Notes: generated by a model from the sequence alone, not told the origin. A stretch of 64,000 nt of DNA from Ampelocalamus luodianensis (GCA_036346255.1 CM070628.1:28101840-28165839); one strand, 5' to 3'; counted from the stretch's first letter, positions 37,101 to 48,290 are shown. A program made the numbers and translations.

Positions 37101-38166
37101 GTGTATTGGCCCGGTCGCAGGAGGTCGCAGGAGGGATGGAGGTGGAGCATGGTAGTTGTCCAAAAGCTTTATCCCGAGTGGGTAGTTGTCTTTCGGCTTT
37201 ACCATGTAAGCGTATGGATTTCTATCCATACGAGCGGCTCGTAGTTAATACACAATATTGGAAACACTTCTCGTAGGACTTAGTCTGTAAGCATACCTTC
37301 GAAGTGTGCTTTGGCTTAAAGGCGATCAAGTGTGGGTACATTGGTACACCTGCAGGTTAAAACTATTCGAATAGCCTCGCCCTAGGTTATGGACACGCCT
37401 GATACGCCCCAAGAACTAGACTACAACATTTAAATTAAAACTTGATGGGTGGTACGAATCTGGGATTCGTGCTATTGTGGTGATGACTATTGGAATAGTC
37501 ACTTCTAGGTTGTTTTATCTTTCGCTTTTGTTATTAATATCCGTACTGTTATTTCAATCTTAAAAATGAATTGCAAACTTGCCTTCAAACTGTATTACAT
37601 TATTGCAAATGAAAATTGGCTTTATGCAAATGAAACATATGACCTCCACCAAATAAGCCTGCATGTAGCATATGAACAGGTCTGCTAGTTCACACGTCAG
37701 TCTTGTGTACAAAGACAATCTTTGTACTCAGTGCTTTGCTTTAATGTTTTTGTTGCAGAGGAAGAAGGTGAGCCTCGGGGCCTCACTACGTGAGTCTTTG
37801 TCGCTGCGTGGGTGACGACTAGTCTTGGCGGTCCTCGCGATGCCTTGTGGGTTGAAGGCACACCGATTGGCTTTGTTTATAGCCATCTTATGGCACTTTT
37901 GCTTCCGCTGTCTTCTTTCTGTTATTTGTGTATCTTGGCCTATCGGCCTTTGTCTGTAATAACTCTACTATTTGTTTATCTCCCGTTTGGTAGTGTAGTG
38001 TTTGAGCTCTATGTTTGGAATGGAATTGATGTCTAATTTTGTACCGGGATGTGTATACTGCTTTCTGGGAAGTATACATATCTCGAGGATCAGTTTATTT
38101 GATTTGTGATGCTAGGACCAGGTGGTTGGTTAAGCATTACAAGCCAAATAAATTGGGGTCCTCACA
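34104..38166 (+). mobile_element. 4063-bp solo LTR, gypsy-like, with perfect target duplication
   Basis: It starts TGTAACAGCCC and ends GGGGTCCTCACA, with TTTGG on both sides, so both boundaries are secure. No internal gag or pol is present: the LTR pair has recombined to a single copy. Its 5' half is GC-rich (34580-35940) and gives several long spurious frames. The 3' half holds the landmark GTTCATCCCAGTATTTTA (36598), a hairpin cluster (37190-37501) and a GAGGAAGAAGGTGAGCC stretch near 37758. The element at 8225-12515 and fragments at 53394-55960 belong to the same LTR type. Confidence 0.92.
37190..37501. repeat. stem-loop cluster in the 4-kb LTR
   Basis: Perfect short dyads: CGTATGGAT/ATCCATACG (37211-37219 and 37224-37232), CGAGC/GCTCG (37231-37241), CTATTCGAATAG (37363-37374), ACGAATC/GATTCGT (37454-37460 and 37464-37470), and TGACTATT/AATAGTCA (37484-37491 and 37494-37501). 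Counterparts occur in reverse at 55985-56240. Confidence 0.85.
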
Positions 38167-38171
38167 TTTGG
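38167..38171. repeat. target-site duplication TTTGG, right copy
   Basis: Identical to 34099-34103 and directly after the terminal CA of the solo LTR. Confidence 0.9.
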
Positions 38172-41100
38172 ACTAAGCATGCAAAAGATATGGACAAAAT
38201 GCTCTTTCTCAGCCTATAACAACCTAATTAATAATTAACACTGTTCATGGCAAAATTTTCTAGAATGATCCAGGGTCGGAAATTTTTATAGGAGGTAGAT
38301 TATAACATCCTAATAACAGCAAATTTGGATTTACTAATTTTGGAGTTATACACATTTACTTATGATTTTTCTAAGTTGTAATTCTAATGCAAGTCATTTT
38401 ACAGAATTATGAACATGCTCAAATCTTATTCCATATGAAAGTATACTAACAGATGGATTTAACAAAATTGATTTTGCACAAATAGGATTTATACAGAAAA
38501 AGATATGCATTTTCCAAGGTTAAAACTATTTCTGGAATATTCAAAATGACAGAAATCAAGTTATTCCTAGTTACACAATTTTCTGCTACTGCAACAAGCT
38601 TAATTCCATTTTTATAATAAACTAAAGTGACAACCAAATTTATTACAGTTGGAATTATCTAAAAAGCAGTTAAAATGAATTAGTTATGAGTTTCTAAAGT
38701 TTTTACATCATTTTCAGTTGTTAAACAAATACTTACCGAAATACAGACAAACTCCAAATAAAAGAAAACGACGTGGACAACTCTCAACCCTTGATCTAAA
38801 ATCCTACGGCTCACGCGCGCCGAAAACAGCGCACGCGCGCGAAACCTAATCGGAGCCCACCGTTGGATCACGATCCAACGGCGCACACGAGTGTATGCAT
38901 TCGGACGGTGCAGTTGCATACACGATCTCAGCCGTTGATCAAAAGATCGACGGTCGAGAACGATCAAGGCATCCAGAGGGTCCGAACGCACACAAAGATC
39001 AGGGCCGCAGATCTAAAAATGAACGGTAGATATTGATCGCAGTTCAAAGGAAGATGCTGACACGTGGGACCGCATGTCAGTGACCTAGGGTCATGACCGC
39101 AACGTTTTAACCCACATGCACAAAGGCATCGCCCACTTGTCGATCGAGAGTGGCGGTTAGGACAGATTAATGCTTCTAATGATTACCATTAAATAAACAC
39201 TAATGATCGCTGAAATTTGATTTTAACCCCTGCCCACAAGTCAATGACCGGAGGAGATTTCGACAATGATTAAATGCCGACATATTCAATTAACCAATGA
39301 TTAATCTTAATGATGTCGGAACAGTGCGGGATTGAACCAGAGAGTGATTAAAGGATGTTGGGCCCACTGGTCAGCGGCTCAACGACAACAGTTAAGACAC
39401 AATTAACAACTAATGATTAGCAATTAATGTGTCCTAATCAAATGACGAAAACGGGAGCTCTATGCCGGCAAAACCCGAGTGATTTCCACGGCGAATCGCC
39501 GGCGACACTGGGCGCGGCGGCGCCCACCAAGGACCAAAATGGATTCGCAATAGCACTACGAACCTAAAGGTGGCATTCTCGCCGGCGGTGAGGGACTAGA
39601 ACGCCGGCTAGCCGGAAAAACGAAAATGGGAGCTTACTGCTAAACACGAAAATCGCGATAAGCTCAGCTGCGAACCTAGAATGCGGGTGCCAAAGCTTCT
39701 AAGGACTAATAAGAAGCTACCTCAGTGACGAGAAGCTTCAAAGATGGCCGGAGATGCTTGATCACAGAGGAAGCTCGCCGGACTTGGAGAAGAAAACCCG
39801 AGATGGATACCCTGAGCCACAGGAGTGATACCAAACATCAATATAGCTTCATAAAGGCCCACAGAAGCTACATGAGCCATTAATTAGAAAATGGAGCACT
39901 CACCTGAGCTGAGGAAGAAGATGACCAATTTCGGCCGAATTTGAACAAACCCCAAATTGGACAATTCCTGAGAATCAAATCCAAAATTAAGTGAGGGGAA
40001 ATGTTCAAGATAGTAAATAGATAAGGTTAGGGCAAAGAAACATGAAGGAGGACCACTGGAACACCAAGAACACCAATGGAGCTCCACGGGTCAACAATGG
40101 CGATTTGCCATTTTTGAGGTGTTAAGCTCGAATACTGAGAATGAAGCTTGATGGTGGTCTAAAGAAATACTAGGAGGTCTTGAGAGTGTTTATAAAGCCA
40201 TGAAAGCATTAGGGTTTGCACCACACATCTTTCGGGCGGCAAAACACAGAGCACAAGGTGCGGCCGACAAGGAAAAAGAGGGTGAAGACGTGCATTAGGG
40301 CATGGCCTGGCTCAGTGTACCTCCCATACCCCTAAACGTCGGCTAGGGTGGCTTTAGGGAGCAAGAAATGACACTGCCATTACTCTCCCTACAGTGCTCG
40401 CACGGCCGGAGGTAGAAGACGACCCGTGAAAAGGCTCGGTGATTCACAGCCGTTAGATGAGACACGGACGGCTGAGATAGTGCCACGCCTACGGGCTTTA
40501 AAACACAACGGAGAGGTTCCGAGCCCTAGGATTAGAAACGAACGGCTCAGATAGCCCCACGTCGCAAACTCAATTTACAACGGAGGAACACGCGGGCGTT
40601 GGATCTTAATCCAACGGCTCTGATTCAAGAATGCAACCAGAGGGTCCGAAGGTTTCGGCGCATCTCGATGGTTGGATGGAGATCTAACGGTTGACAATCA
40701 AACTTGCAACCGGAAGGTCCGAAGGGTTACACGCGCGCGGGCCGTGCGATTTAGATCCAAAGGCTGAGATCGATCGCGGGATTTTCAAACGGGCGCGGTG
40801 CGGTTAGTTGACTGGACCAAGTCACTTGGCTCGAGCCCGAGTCTGACTCGAACCCGAGTAACAGTAAAACCAAGTTTGACTTTGAAATAAGAACAGAGAC
40901 TTTGAATGATTTATTTGAGGTAGCAAATTAACTCCAAAAATTATGAATTTTTTACAGGAGCTTGCTAACACTCAGACATTAACCTGGAGTAAAATTTTGA
41001 GAGGTTTTATACTGCGAATAATTCTCCAAAATACTGCAAGGCTCTGTTTTAATGTTTGACTGAGAGTCAAACAGGTTTGATCCTCTAAAAATATTCAAAC

Positions 41101-41364
41101 AATTTCTAAAAATTGTGAAATTTTTCAGAGGGTCACATACCATCACGAGACTTAGGAAAAATATTTCAGAGGATGATCATAGGTTTTGACAAGATTGTTT
41201 TGGAATATCAAGATTTGGATCAACTAGACTTGTGACAATGTATTTCCATAATCCCTTGTACAAGAATTGTTTGGCACAACAGGAAATACATGATGTAAGA
41301 AAAAGTTTTAATTTCTACTGATTTTCTTACATTTGAAACACAAGCCCAAGATTGGGATGTTACA
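38172..41364 (-). repeat. large minus-strand LTR, proximal fragment (right of nested solo LTR)
   Basis: On the minus strand it begins TGTAACATCCC at 41364, inside the gag gene of another element, and runs 3.2 kb to the nested solo LTR. Palindromic CCGTTGGATC/GATCCAACGG (38860-38881) and CGTTGGAT/ATCCAACG (40597-40616) are present. The TTTGAC/GTCAAAC-rich start resembles 34104-34450 and 53394-53760. It has no gag or pol of its own within the window; the other end lies in or beyond the N gap. Confidence 0.8.
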
Positions 41365-42424
41365 GTGCACTCAAGTCGGTAGGTAAATCAACAATTTTAT
41401 CACATGATGCACTCAAATCAATGCAGTTTGTATTCTCTACTTGAAATATGTGCATATCAGAATTGTTTTCCACTAATTTTTGCTCTAAAATAGCATGAAC
41501 AGTGGACAATTGTAGTTCTTCACAAGCATACTCACCTTGAGTGATAATAGCACCATGATCTTTACCTTTTTGACTCTCCTCAGATGATGTAGGTGTATCC
41601 ATCTCCTCATCTTCCTTCTCAACCAAAAGAGTCGATGGTTCAATCAGCTCATTCTCCTCTTTGGCATGGTTCTCAACTTTCTGCAAAAATTTTAGTCACA
41701 GAAAAAGATCCAAACATAGGTTTGTTCTCATGTTCCCTATCATCAAGCATTCTCAATTTCTTCTCAATCTGACGTTCAACCTTACAAGCAAGATAAACAA
41801 ATGAGGGAGAGAATTATACTCTTTGTGAACAATAATGTCTTGAATTTCTTGATTAAGCCCACTTAAGAATCTATTCTCTGTAACTTCAGCATGTTCCTCT
41901 AAGCCACAACGCAACAAACGAGTTTTCAATTCATGATAGTATTCCCTTACAGTTCTACTACGTTGTTTTAAACGTTGTAATCTAGCTAACAAATAATCAG
42001 TATGATATTGAGGAACAAATTCATCTCTCAATAGTTTCTTTAATGCATGCCATGTTTTAGGCACTCTTCCATGTCTATGTAAATATTTCCACCAAAGTAT
42101 TGCATCTTCAACAAAAACACTAGTGCCAGCTTTAATCTTTTGTCTATCAGACAAATCATAATATTCAAATTATTTGTCTAGAGCTATCTCCCAGTCAATA
42201 TAGGCATCAGGATCAAATTTACCAGCAAAAGAAGGCACAGTGAGTTTAGTTTTACCAAACGTACTATCACGTTCATGTACCTCCCGTGGTGGATAATCGC
42301 GTCTCAAGCGTGCATCTTCCTCGTGGACTTTCTTGCGCTCCCGTTCAATTGCTCGAATAAGACGTGGATCTATCTTGTAATCATCCCATGAGCCTGTCAT
42401 AGTTAGTAGAAAACAAGGGAACAA
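41365..42424 (-). pseudogene. gag: retrotransposon gag, interrupted by a nonsense codon, a frameshift and an LTR
   Basis: The N-terminal part (42173-42424) reads DPRLIRAIERERKKVHEEDA and KTKLTVPSFAGKFDPDAYID. An in-frame TAA at 42170-42172, probably a C-to-T change of a Gln codon, is followed in the same frame by DLSDRQKIKAGTSVFVEDAI, WWKYLHRHG, DEFVPQYHTDYLLARLQRLK and VREYYHELKTRLLRCGLEE, a clear Retrotrans_gag core (PF03732). A one-base loss near 41800 shifts frame. The tail at 41370-41686 (KVENHAKEENELIEPSTLLV) is acidic and is cut by the LTR beginning at 41364. Codon use and AT-richness differ from the GC-rich elements nearby. Pol is absent. Confidence 0.87.
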
Positions 42425-43942
42425 ATCACAGTGTATATGTCCCTATGAACTACTAGGTTCTGGAGTTTTCAACAGTCGCTCACACTCAAGCTTTTACCAA
42501 GTTCTTACAACCTCTTACCAATGTAGCAAGAAAGTGGTACAACCGGTGGCTGGTTCATTATACTCTCACCTGTGAATAGTCCAACGACACCTGCTGAGTT
42601 AGTCGGAAGTGGAGTTTGGAAGGCTTCAATATGGTAGCAAGGATTAGCAACAATCAAATCAGTAATGCTAGTTGAAAAATTGTTCAATGTAATGGTCAAT
42701 GTTGCTGATTCTAGCCTAATCAAAGCAAGCTAATCAAAGCTCGATGTAGAGAAGTGTATGTACGCACACGCAACGATCAATATGACTTGATGTAAGCAAA
42801 GGAGAACCTCACAAAAAGTGCTAGGAGAGACGCTAGCCAACTAGTCAAACTTCTGTAAGGGGTACAAGATTATTCGCACGACGTAAAGCACAAAAGACAG
42901 CAATATCGGTGCAATGCAAACAACCATCTAGATTGAGCAGAAACAATAGCTAGTCTCAAATCATGAAAAAACAAAGTTTTATATGGCTTATATATGCTCT
43001 TATGAAAGGTTTCGATGAGATCTACAACTTTCCAGTTGAGGCGAACTCCAAATTCCAAAAGGAAGATCGAAGGAAACGGTAAAAACCGAAACTGAAAACT
43101 TGCGACGCGAATTCGGGGCTGAAGATGGTCGATTTTGGGGCACCTGGAGGGCGACTAGTGTCTTATATGGAAAAGATGCGCCTCGTCATTAGCTTCGAAA
43201 CGAGCACAAGAACTTCAAAAAGGGACACCGTATGCAAAAGTTATGACCGTTTTACTGAAGGTGTTTCGGAAACGGAATCCTACTCGGACTCGAAACCGAC
43301 TCGTGTTCAATCTTGAAACTACTATATCTTTTGATTCCGCGGGCCAAACTTGCTGAATTTTTTTTATGGAAGCTTGTGGCTATATGTAGAAGGTCTCCAC
43401 TAATTTTTATGCATTTTTCTTTTCGTTTTCTTTTTCTTCTTTTTTTTTTTCTCTACCGCGGCTTTTGTTTTTGCGGTTGCCTCTTTCTCCTTCAACTATT
43501 TGGCCGACCCTAGGATTTGCCGCAAGTCGCAAATAACATCAACTCTCCCAAAAGATCACGGCAATCCTCTCTCTTTTTTTTTGGATTAACAACAATACAA
43601 ATTTTCTATTTTTGGTGCGGATTAGAGGAGTTCTAACCCACAAATTTTCTGTTTTAGATGCAAAAACTAAGAACCCGAAAAGAACGATCAAGCGACGCAA
43701 AAGAAACACGAGATGCAACTAGACAAAGACTAGCTAGACAATAACTAGAACTAGAAATCAGCAACTAGACACAACGATGCAACCAATGATTCAACAAGCA
43801 AAATACCGAAATTTTTTTGCAAAGGCTCAAAGGGCTCGGTATGGATGATAGATGCAATATTTTTTTGGGCAATTTTCTGGACTCTAGGTATGAAAAATGA
43901 ATCTACTACTAGAAAAATAGAAATTCTCACTGATCAACTAAA
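42425..43942 (-). other. untranslated region between primer site and gag
   Basis: About 1.5 kb without a convincing frame. 43060-43320 resembles 44480-44730 (GTATGCAAAAGTTATG phrase and similar order), so part of the leader appears duplicated from LTR-like sequence. A T-rich tract lies at 43420-43450. Confidence 0.6.
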
Positions 43943-43954
43943 GCTCTGATACCA
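43943..43954 (-). promoter_or_regulatory. tRNA-Met primer-binding site
   Basis: TGGTATCAGAGC on the minus strand, a perfect match to the usual initiator-Met primer site of plant LTR elements, two bases from the LTR edge at 43957. Confidence 0.92.
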
Positions 43955-43956
43955 CT

Positions 43957-44760
43957 TGATGAACCCGAAGGTCCTATTGTTGGCCCGATCTTTCGATGAG
44001 AACGATAAGTTCGGTAGTCGTCGCTCAACTCTCACGATCCTGGCTACGAACATGCAAGGCTCGAAACCACGCAATCGCTGAACTGATTGACAAGTCGTTA
44101 TTAACCGTGCACAAATACCCGGTTGACCTAACCACGAAGGTCGATTCCTGCATACACCGAAGAAGCACGCAAGAAAAAGATAAAGCAATATGAATTTGCA
44201 AATAGGAATTGAAATATTGAATTGAATTGGGATTCTGAAGCGGTATTATGGTTGGTCTAGTCAACACAAGCCAATACACGAAGTTGCAACAAGGCTAACT
44301 TTTAACTAAACAAAATCCAAGAAAACTAGAGGGGGTGTGGCCTCCTTAAATAGGGTATGAGGAGCCACACATCTAATAGAACTAAGGGGGTGGGACTAAT
44401 TTCATGGGGTTACTGTTCATGTGAACAGTAACTGCACTCCCAGGTGGTCCGCCGACAGATGGGCCAAGTTCAATATGATTACAAGGCACAGATTGGCTCA
44501 AACAAGTGATATGACGTCTTCTTTGGATGATTACGATCAGTCCAGAAGGAATTTGAAGATGAGGCTGGATCCGTTGGAAAGAGGACGAAATAAGCTTTTA
44601 ATCAAGTACTCGTGGATCTCCAACGGACTCCGTATGTAAAAGTTATGCCTGTTTTAAGTTGGTGTTGTCAGGCTGATTCCAGAGGCCGAACTGGATTCCA
44701 AAACGGGTTCAACTCGAACTGCTTGCTTGTCTTGGACCAAAAGTGATGTGGCGCTGCACA
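43957..44760 (-). repeat. 5' LTR of the gag-bearing element
   Basis: The boundary at 43957 is fixed by the primer site (TGATGAACCCG on the plus strand is the terminal dinucleotide inverted). The other end is placed at a CA near 44760 and is uncertain. A TATTTAAG-type promoter motif lies on the minus strand around 44344-44351, followed by a C-rich stretch (GGAGGCCACACCCCC). Confidence 0.6.
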
Positions 44761-44988
44761 TATATATATTTTATCATTAGGTAGCATCATATAGTTCATA
44801 TAATATAAAGACACTCCTAAAAACAAGCTCACCTGATAATTTAAGTGAAGCGTATGAGCTCTTATACTTGGAACAGTAAGCATAACAAATATAGTTGTAT
44901 CCATAGGGGTCATGTCGTCATCACGTTCATTGTCAAAAACATCCCCGCAATTGGGAATGCTGCTGGGGTGAGGAACTCGGTCGCGAGA

Positions 44989-47195
44989 TCAGTAGGCAGA
45001 GGATCCTACGATAGAATTAGGGTCAAAGAAATCAAAGCAAAAGTTGAAATATTCTTCTTCCTCTGACTCAGTGACAGGAACACCACCTGGAGGGCCGGAA
45101 GGAACGTCCTCGACAACCTCCTTACCAGTGCGGTGGTCAGAACTCCCACCACCACCAGCTTCCGGTGTTTCCCTCACGGCCTCCTCTTCAATCCCTACGA
45201 CAGCCTCGGTGGTCGTAGCAGCTTCGACAACCTCGGTGGTCGTAGCAGCTTCGATAACCTCGGTGGTCGTAGCAACTTCGGCAGTAACGACTTCCTCCGC
45301 TGTGGGAATAGTAGCTGGGCCTTCAGCTACTGCCGTAGTCACACCCTCGCCACATGAAGAGGTGACAGCGGGCTTCTCCATAGGAGCATCCCTGGGAGCT
45401 GAAGACGTTGGGCTAGGATCACAAAACGCAGAAGTAAGTCAACTCGTAAAAAACAAAGAGTAAATGCAGTTCTTACACTTATATTTTTTACATACCTCTG
45501 CGCGTTGGACCTGACTTGAAACTTGGGAGCAACTTTCCCGACGGAAGGTTTCTTCGACTTCTTCTCAACCATCACCGGTCGAGATTCACTCGGGACAACG
45601 GGAGTCTCCTCCTCCCGACTTCCCTAAGAGCGTTGCTCCCCTCGGCCTCAGATCCCACTGGAGCAGCGATTTTCTTCACAAAAGGCATGAAGTTCTTCCA
45701 ATTCTCCTTTTCTAACTGCCTTATGAAGCCACGAGAAGCTGAAACTGTGAATGACTTGTTGTCGTAATAGAAGGGTACCTTGACCTTGGGGGTTGTGCAC
45801 TTGAGGGCAAAGGCGGCTCCCTCTGCTTTCTTTTTTGTCGCAACCAAGTCTGCAACAAATTTAGCAAAAGGGGCAGAAGGAGCCGAGCTCGAGCCACCAT
45901 TGTCGCTGACCTTTACAAGGTGACGCTTCTTGGCTGGAGGGGATTTTGTAGGCTCCACCTGTGTAGTCACCCCAATGATCACCAATTCGACTTCCTCGTC
46001 GTCTTGGCGGTCTTCTACGCCTACTTTCTATTGAAGAACAGAAAAAGAAAACGGTCGTAAGTTCTTCTACAACCAGTTCACAAGTCGTAAGTATTTCTAC
46101 GACTATGATATAATCGTAAGTCCTGCTACGATTACGTCCGGTCGTAAGTCTTTCTACGACCAATACCCAGTCGTAAGGTTTTCTACGACGAATCCTTCAG
46201 TCGTAAATCGTTTTACGACAATAAGTGCCTAAAGACTAAGTCGTTTCTTTTCGATTACCTTTAGGCGCTCCACCTTCTCTTCTTCGGTCAAAACTGCAAG
46301 AATTTGTGGAGCTGCAATGTTGGACGGACTCTTCTCGCAGATGAGTCTGACGCGAGCGTCAATCTCCCCCTATGGAAGATCTGTACACTCAAACAACACG
46401 ATTAACAGACTAAATCGGGATTAACCAAGGACAAAGCTAGAAAAGTAAGTTCTTCTACTTACCGTCCTTGTAATCCCTAGTTGGGTCATCCTTCCCCGAG
46501 TACCTCCACATAGGAGGAACTCGTTTCTTCAAAGGACTGATACGGCGCGTGATGAAGTCCTTCACCACGTGCCATCCAGTGAGCCCCTCCGACTTCAAGT
46601 CTTTGACGGCTTGAATGTAGGGGGCTATCCGGTCGAGATTACCAGGAGTCGAATCCCAGGAAGAGGACCTCCCAGCGGCTTTCCCGGTGAATGAGAGGTT
46701 GTCTTCCTTGGTAACCTCCCAGTAAAAGCACCTCTTCTTCCACCCCGGCCACGACGACCGGGTGAACATCTGAATATACTCCTTCGACTTACCGTCGTGG
46801 AGCTTCAGACCGCAACTCCCGGCAATTTCGGCCTGCCGAGCCATTCCGTAGTAGTACTGGAAAAGCTCGAGATCCGCCAGAATCCCTAGGTAAGCCTTGC
46901 ACAAATACACGAACACGCTCAGCATTGTGATGGAATTAGGACCAAGGTTCACTAATTCCACCCCGAAGTGCTCGAGCACGAGGGTGAGGAAGGGATGAGC
47001 AGGCAATCGGAGGCCACACTCACAGTACGCCTGGAAAACTGAAATTTGATCTTCCTCCCCCGACGACCAGTGTTGTCCATTCGCCGCAATCCACTTCACG
47101 AGTAATCCCTCGGGGATTTTCTCGGTGGCAACCAGGGCCTTCATCTTGGCGTCGTCCATTTCCGACTCAGCCCATTCGGAGACAACCCTAGACAT
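44989..47195 (-). CDS. antisense gypsy-type ORF (Transposase_28 family), spliced, partly degraded
   Basis: The first exon (46463-47195) starts MSRVVSEWAESEMDDAK and carries the plant 'putative gypsy type transposon' domain (PF04195): LPAHPFLTLVLEHFGVELVN, GPNSITMLSVFVYLCKAYLG, FQYYYGMARQ, SWPGWKKRCFYWEV and PPMWRYSG. It ends at donor G|GTAAGTAG. A 93-bp intron (46370-46462) leads to exon 2 (46259-46369), readable as EIDARVRLICEKSPSNIAAP; as printed this junction is one base out of frame. Intron 2 (46028-46258) runs from AAG|GTAATC to TTCAATAG|AAA, and exon 3 continues in frame (EDRQDDEEVELVIIGV, PAKKRHLVKVSDNG). A fourth exon near 44989-45415 is Thr/Glu/Val-rich (TTTEVVEAATTTE repeats). Its place before a plus-strand 3' LTR fits antisense genes of Grande-like elements. 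The biochemical role is unknown. Confidence 0.75.
45169..45290 (-). repeat. short tandem repeat encoding TTTEVVEAA units
   Basis: A 30-bp unit, TCGGTGGTCGTAGCAGCTTC with variants, is repeated about three times, encoding Ala-Thr-Thr-Thr-Glu-Val repeats. It also contains GGTCGTAG, related to the dyad word in the nearby intron. Confidence 0.7.
46053..46221. repeat. array of six GTCGTA...TACGAC dyads inside intron 2
   Basis: Units start at 46054, 46084, 46113, 46141, 46170 and 46200, spacing 28-30 bp. Each reads GTCGTAAG or ATCGTAAG, a 7-9 nt loop, then CTACGAC or CTACGATT. Flanking bases pair within each unit (AG with CT, AA with TT, GG with CC). Placement matches the array at 47860-48010. Confidence 0.92.
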
Positions 47196-47341
47196 TTTCT
47201 CTCAAAGACGGGGAGAGTTGGATTTGGGAAAGCTCCAAGAAAATGCACAGTATCACTGGCGGCGGAAGAGACGAGAAAGCAATGAATAGTTGGTGCGAAT
47301 TAGGGAAAAGGTAAGAACCCTAGGTCAATCCCCGCAGTACG

Positions 47342-47348
47342 TTTTATA
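47342..47348 (-). promoter_or_regulatory. TATA box of the antisense gene
   Basis: GTTATAAAAC on the minus strand, 147 bp before the ATG at 47195, followed by a C/T-rich leader (TTTCTCGTCTCTTCC). This gives the antisense ORF its own promoter within the element. Confidence 0.72.
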
Positions 47349-47556
47349 ACCGCGTGCTTGAAACGAAATGCCGTGGAAGCCCAACGGTTTCCACCGCTTC
47401 AGGAATTGCTCCAATGGATAGGTACTTAATCTGCCCGTTTGAAAGTACCGAAAACCTTTTCACACCTCAAGTGAAATTACCTTCTTGACCTTCGGATCAA
47501 AAGAAACGCCTATCGGAAAAGATTTGCTTCCGATCATAAGGCCAAGATTACTCTAA

Positions 47557-47620
47557 AGTCGTAAGATTTTCTACGACTACCTTATAATCGTGAGACTTCT
47601 AACAAATTGCCTCGACCAAA
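47557..47620. repeat. partial GTCGTA/TACGAC dyad array
   Basis: One intact dyad (AGTCGTAAGATTTTCTACGA then CT) and one decayed unit (AATCGTGAGACTTCTAAC), upstream of the antisense promoter. Related to the arrays on either side. Confidence 0.8.
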
Positions 47621-47742
47621 GCATATTTCTGGTCGAGAGAAATACATGTTGAAGAGTTTTTCCTTCAACGTTTTTCCTACAAACTCCTAGTGATCATAAG
47701 ATCATCTATGACTCCTCAACCATGTAAGTTATTTTCACTTGA

Positions 47743-47752
47743 AGCTAGGGGG
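47743..47752 (+). promoter_or_regulatory. probable polypurine tract
   Basis: AGCTAGGGGG just before the LTR start, in the right position for priming the plus-strand DNA of a plus-oriented element. Confidence 0.55.
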
Positions 47753-47856
47753 CTAAATGACGAGGATATGATAAATCCTCATTTTTATTATTTCATAATC
47801 ATGTAATATGATGTCACATAGTATACCCCTTAATCTTATAAGGGAGGAGTAAGTTA

Positions 47857-48011
47857 GGTGGTCGTAAGCTCTTCTACGACCACCCCCTAGTCGTAAGCAT
47901 TTCTACGACTATAGTGTAATCGTAAGTCCTGCTACGATTACGTCAGGTCGTAAGTCTTTTCTACGACGAGTACCAGTCGTAAGCTCTTTCTACGACTACC
48001 TGCTAATCGTA
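47857..48011. repeat. array of GTCGTA...TACGAC dyads in the LTR
   Basis: Units start at 47861, 47890, 47919, 47947, 47976 and 48006 (last one half decayed), spacing 28-30 bp. Outer bases vary but stay paired: GGTGGTCGTA with TACGACCACC, AGTCGTA with TACGACT, TAATCGTA with TACGATTA. Confidence 0.93.
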
Positions 48012-48264
48012 ATTTCGCATTTACTCAGCCTCTCACGACATCCTCACAATTAGCTGGGTCCACCCGTTAGAAGACCCATTTACTAGTGAGGATTTGAGCA
48101 GTCAAATTACATAGTTATACCTGAAATAACTACAGATAATTCCCCACTATCTCTGATTGATAACCGTTGAACAATATGGGAGGTTACTACCCCAGTAATT
48201 ACTCTCATTATTACGCAATAATGAGCGTAATTAGCCTGGAACGACAACTGCCCCAACAGCATAG

Positions 48265-48272
48265 TATAAATA
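48265..48272 (+). promoter_or_regulatory. TATA box of the LTR
   Basis: TATAAATA in the context CATAGTATAAATAGG, the probable U3 promoter of the element; transcription would start near 48295. Confidence 0.75.
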
Positions 48273-48290
48273 GGTATCTTTTAGAGATAG

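Noticed and set aside
43943..43954. A tRNA fragment
   Set aside because: The match to the 3' end of initiator tRNA-Met is the primer-binding site of the adjacent LTR; no cloverleaf surrounds it.
46053..48011. Regular 29-bp arrays that look like a CRISPR
   Set aside because: The genome is a plant's, there are no unique spacers of constant length between identical repeats, and each unit is itself a dyad whose flanks vary in pairs. The arrays lie in an LTR and an intron.
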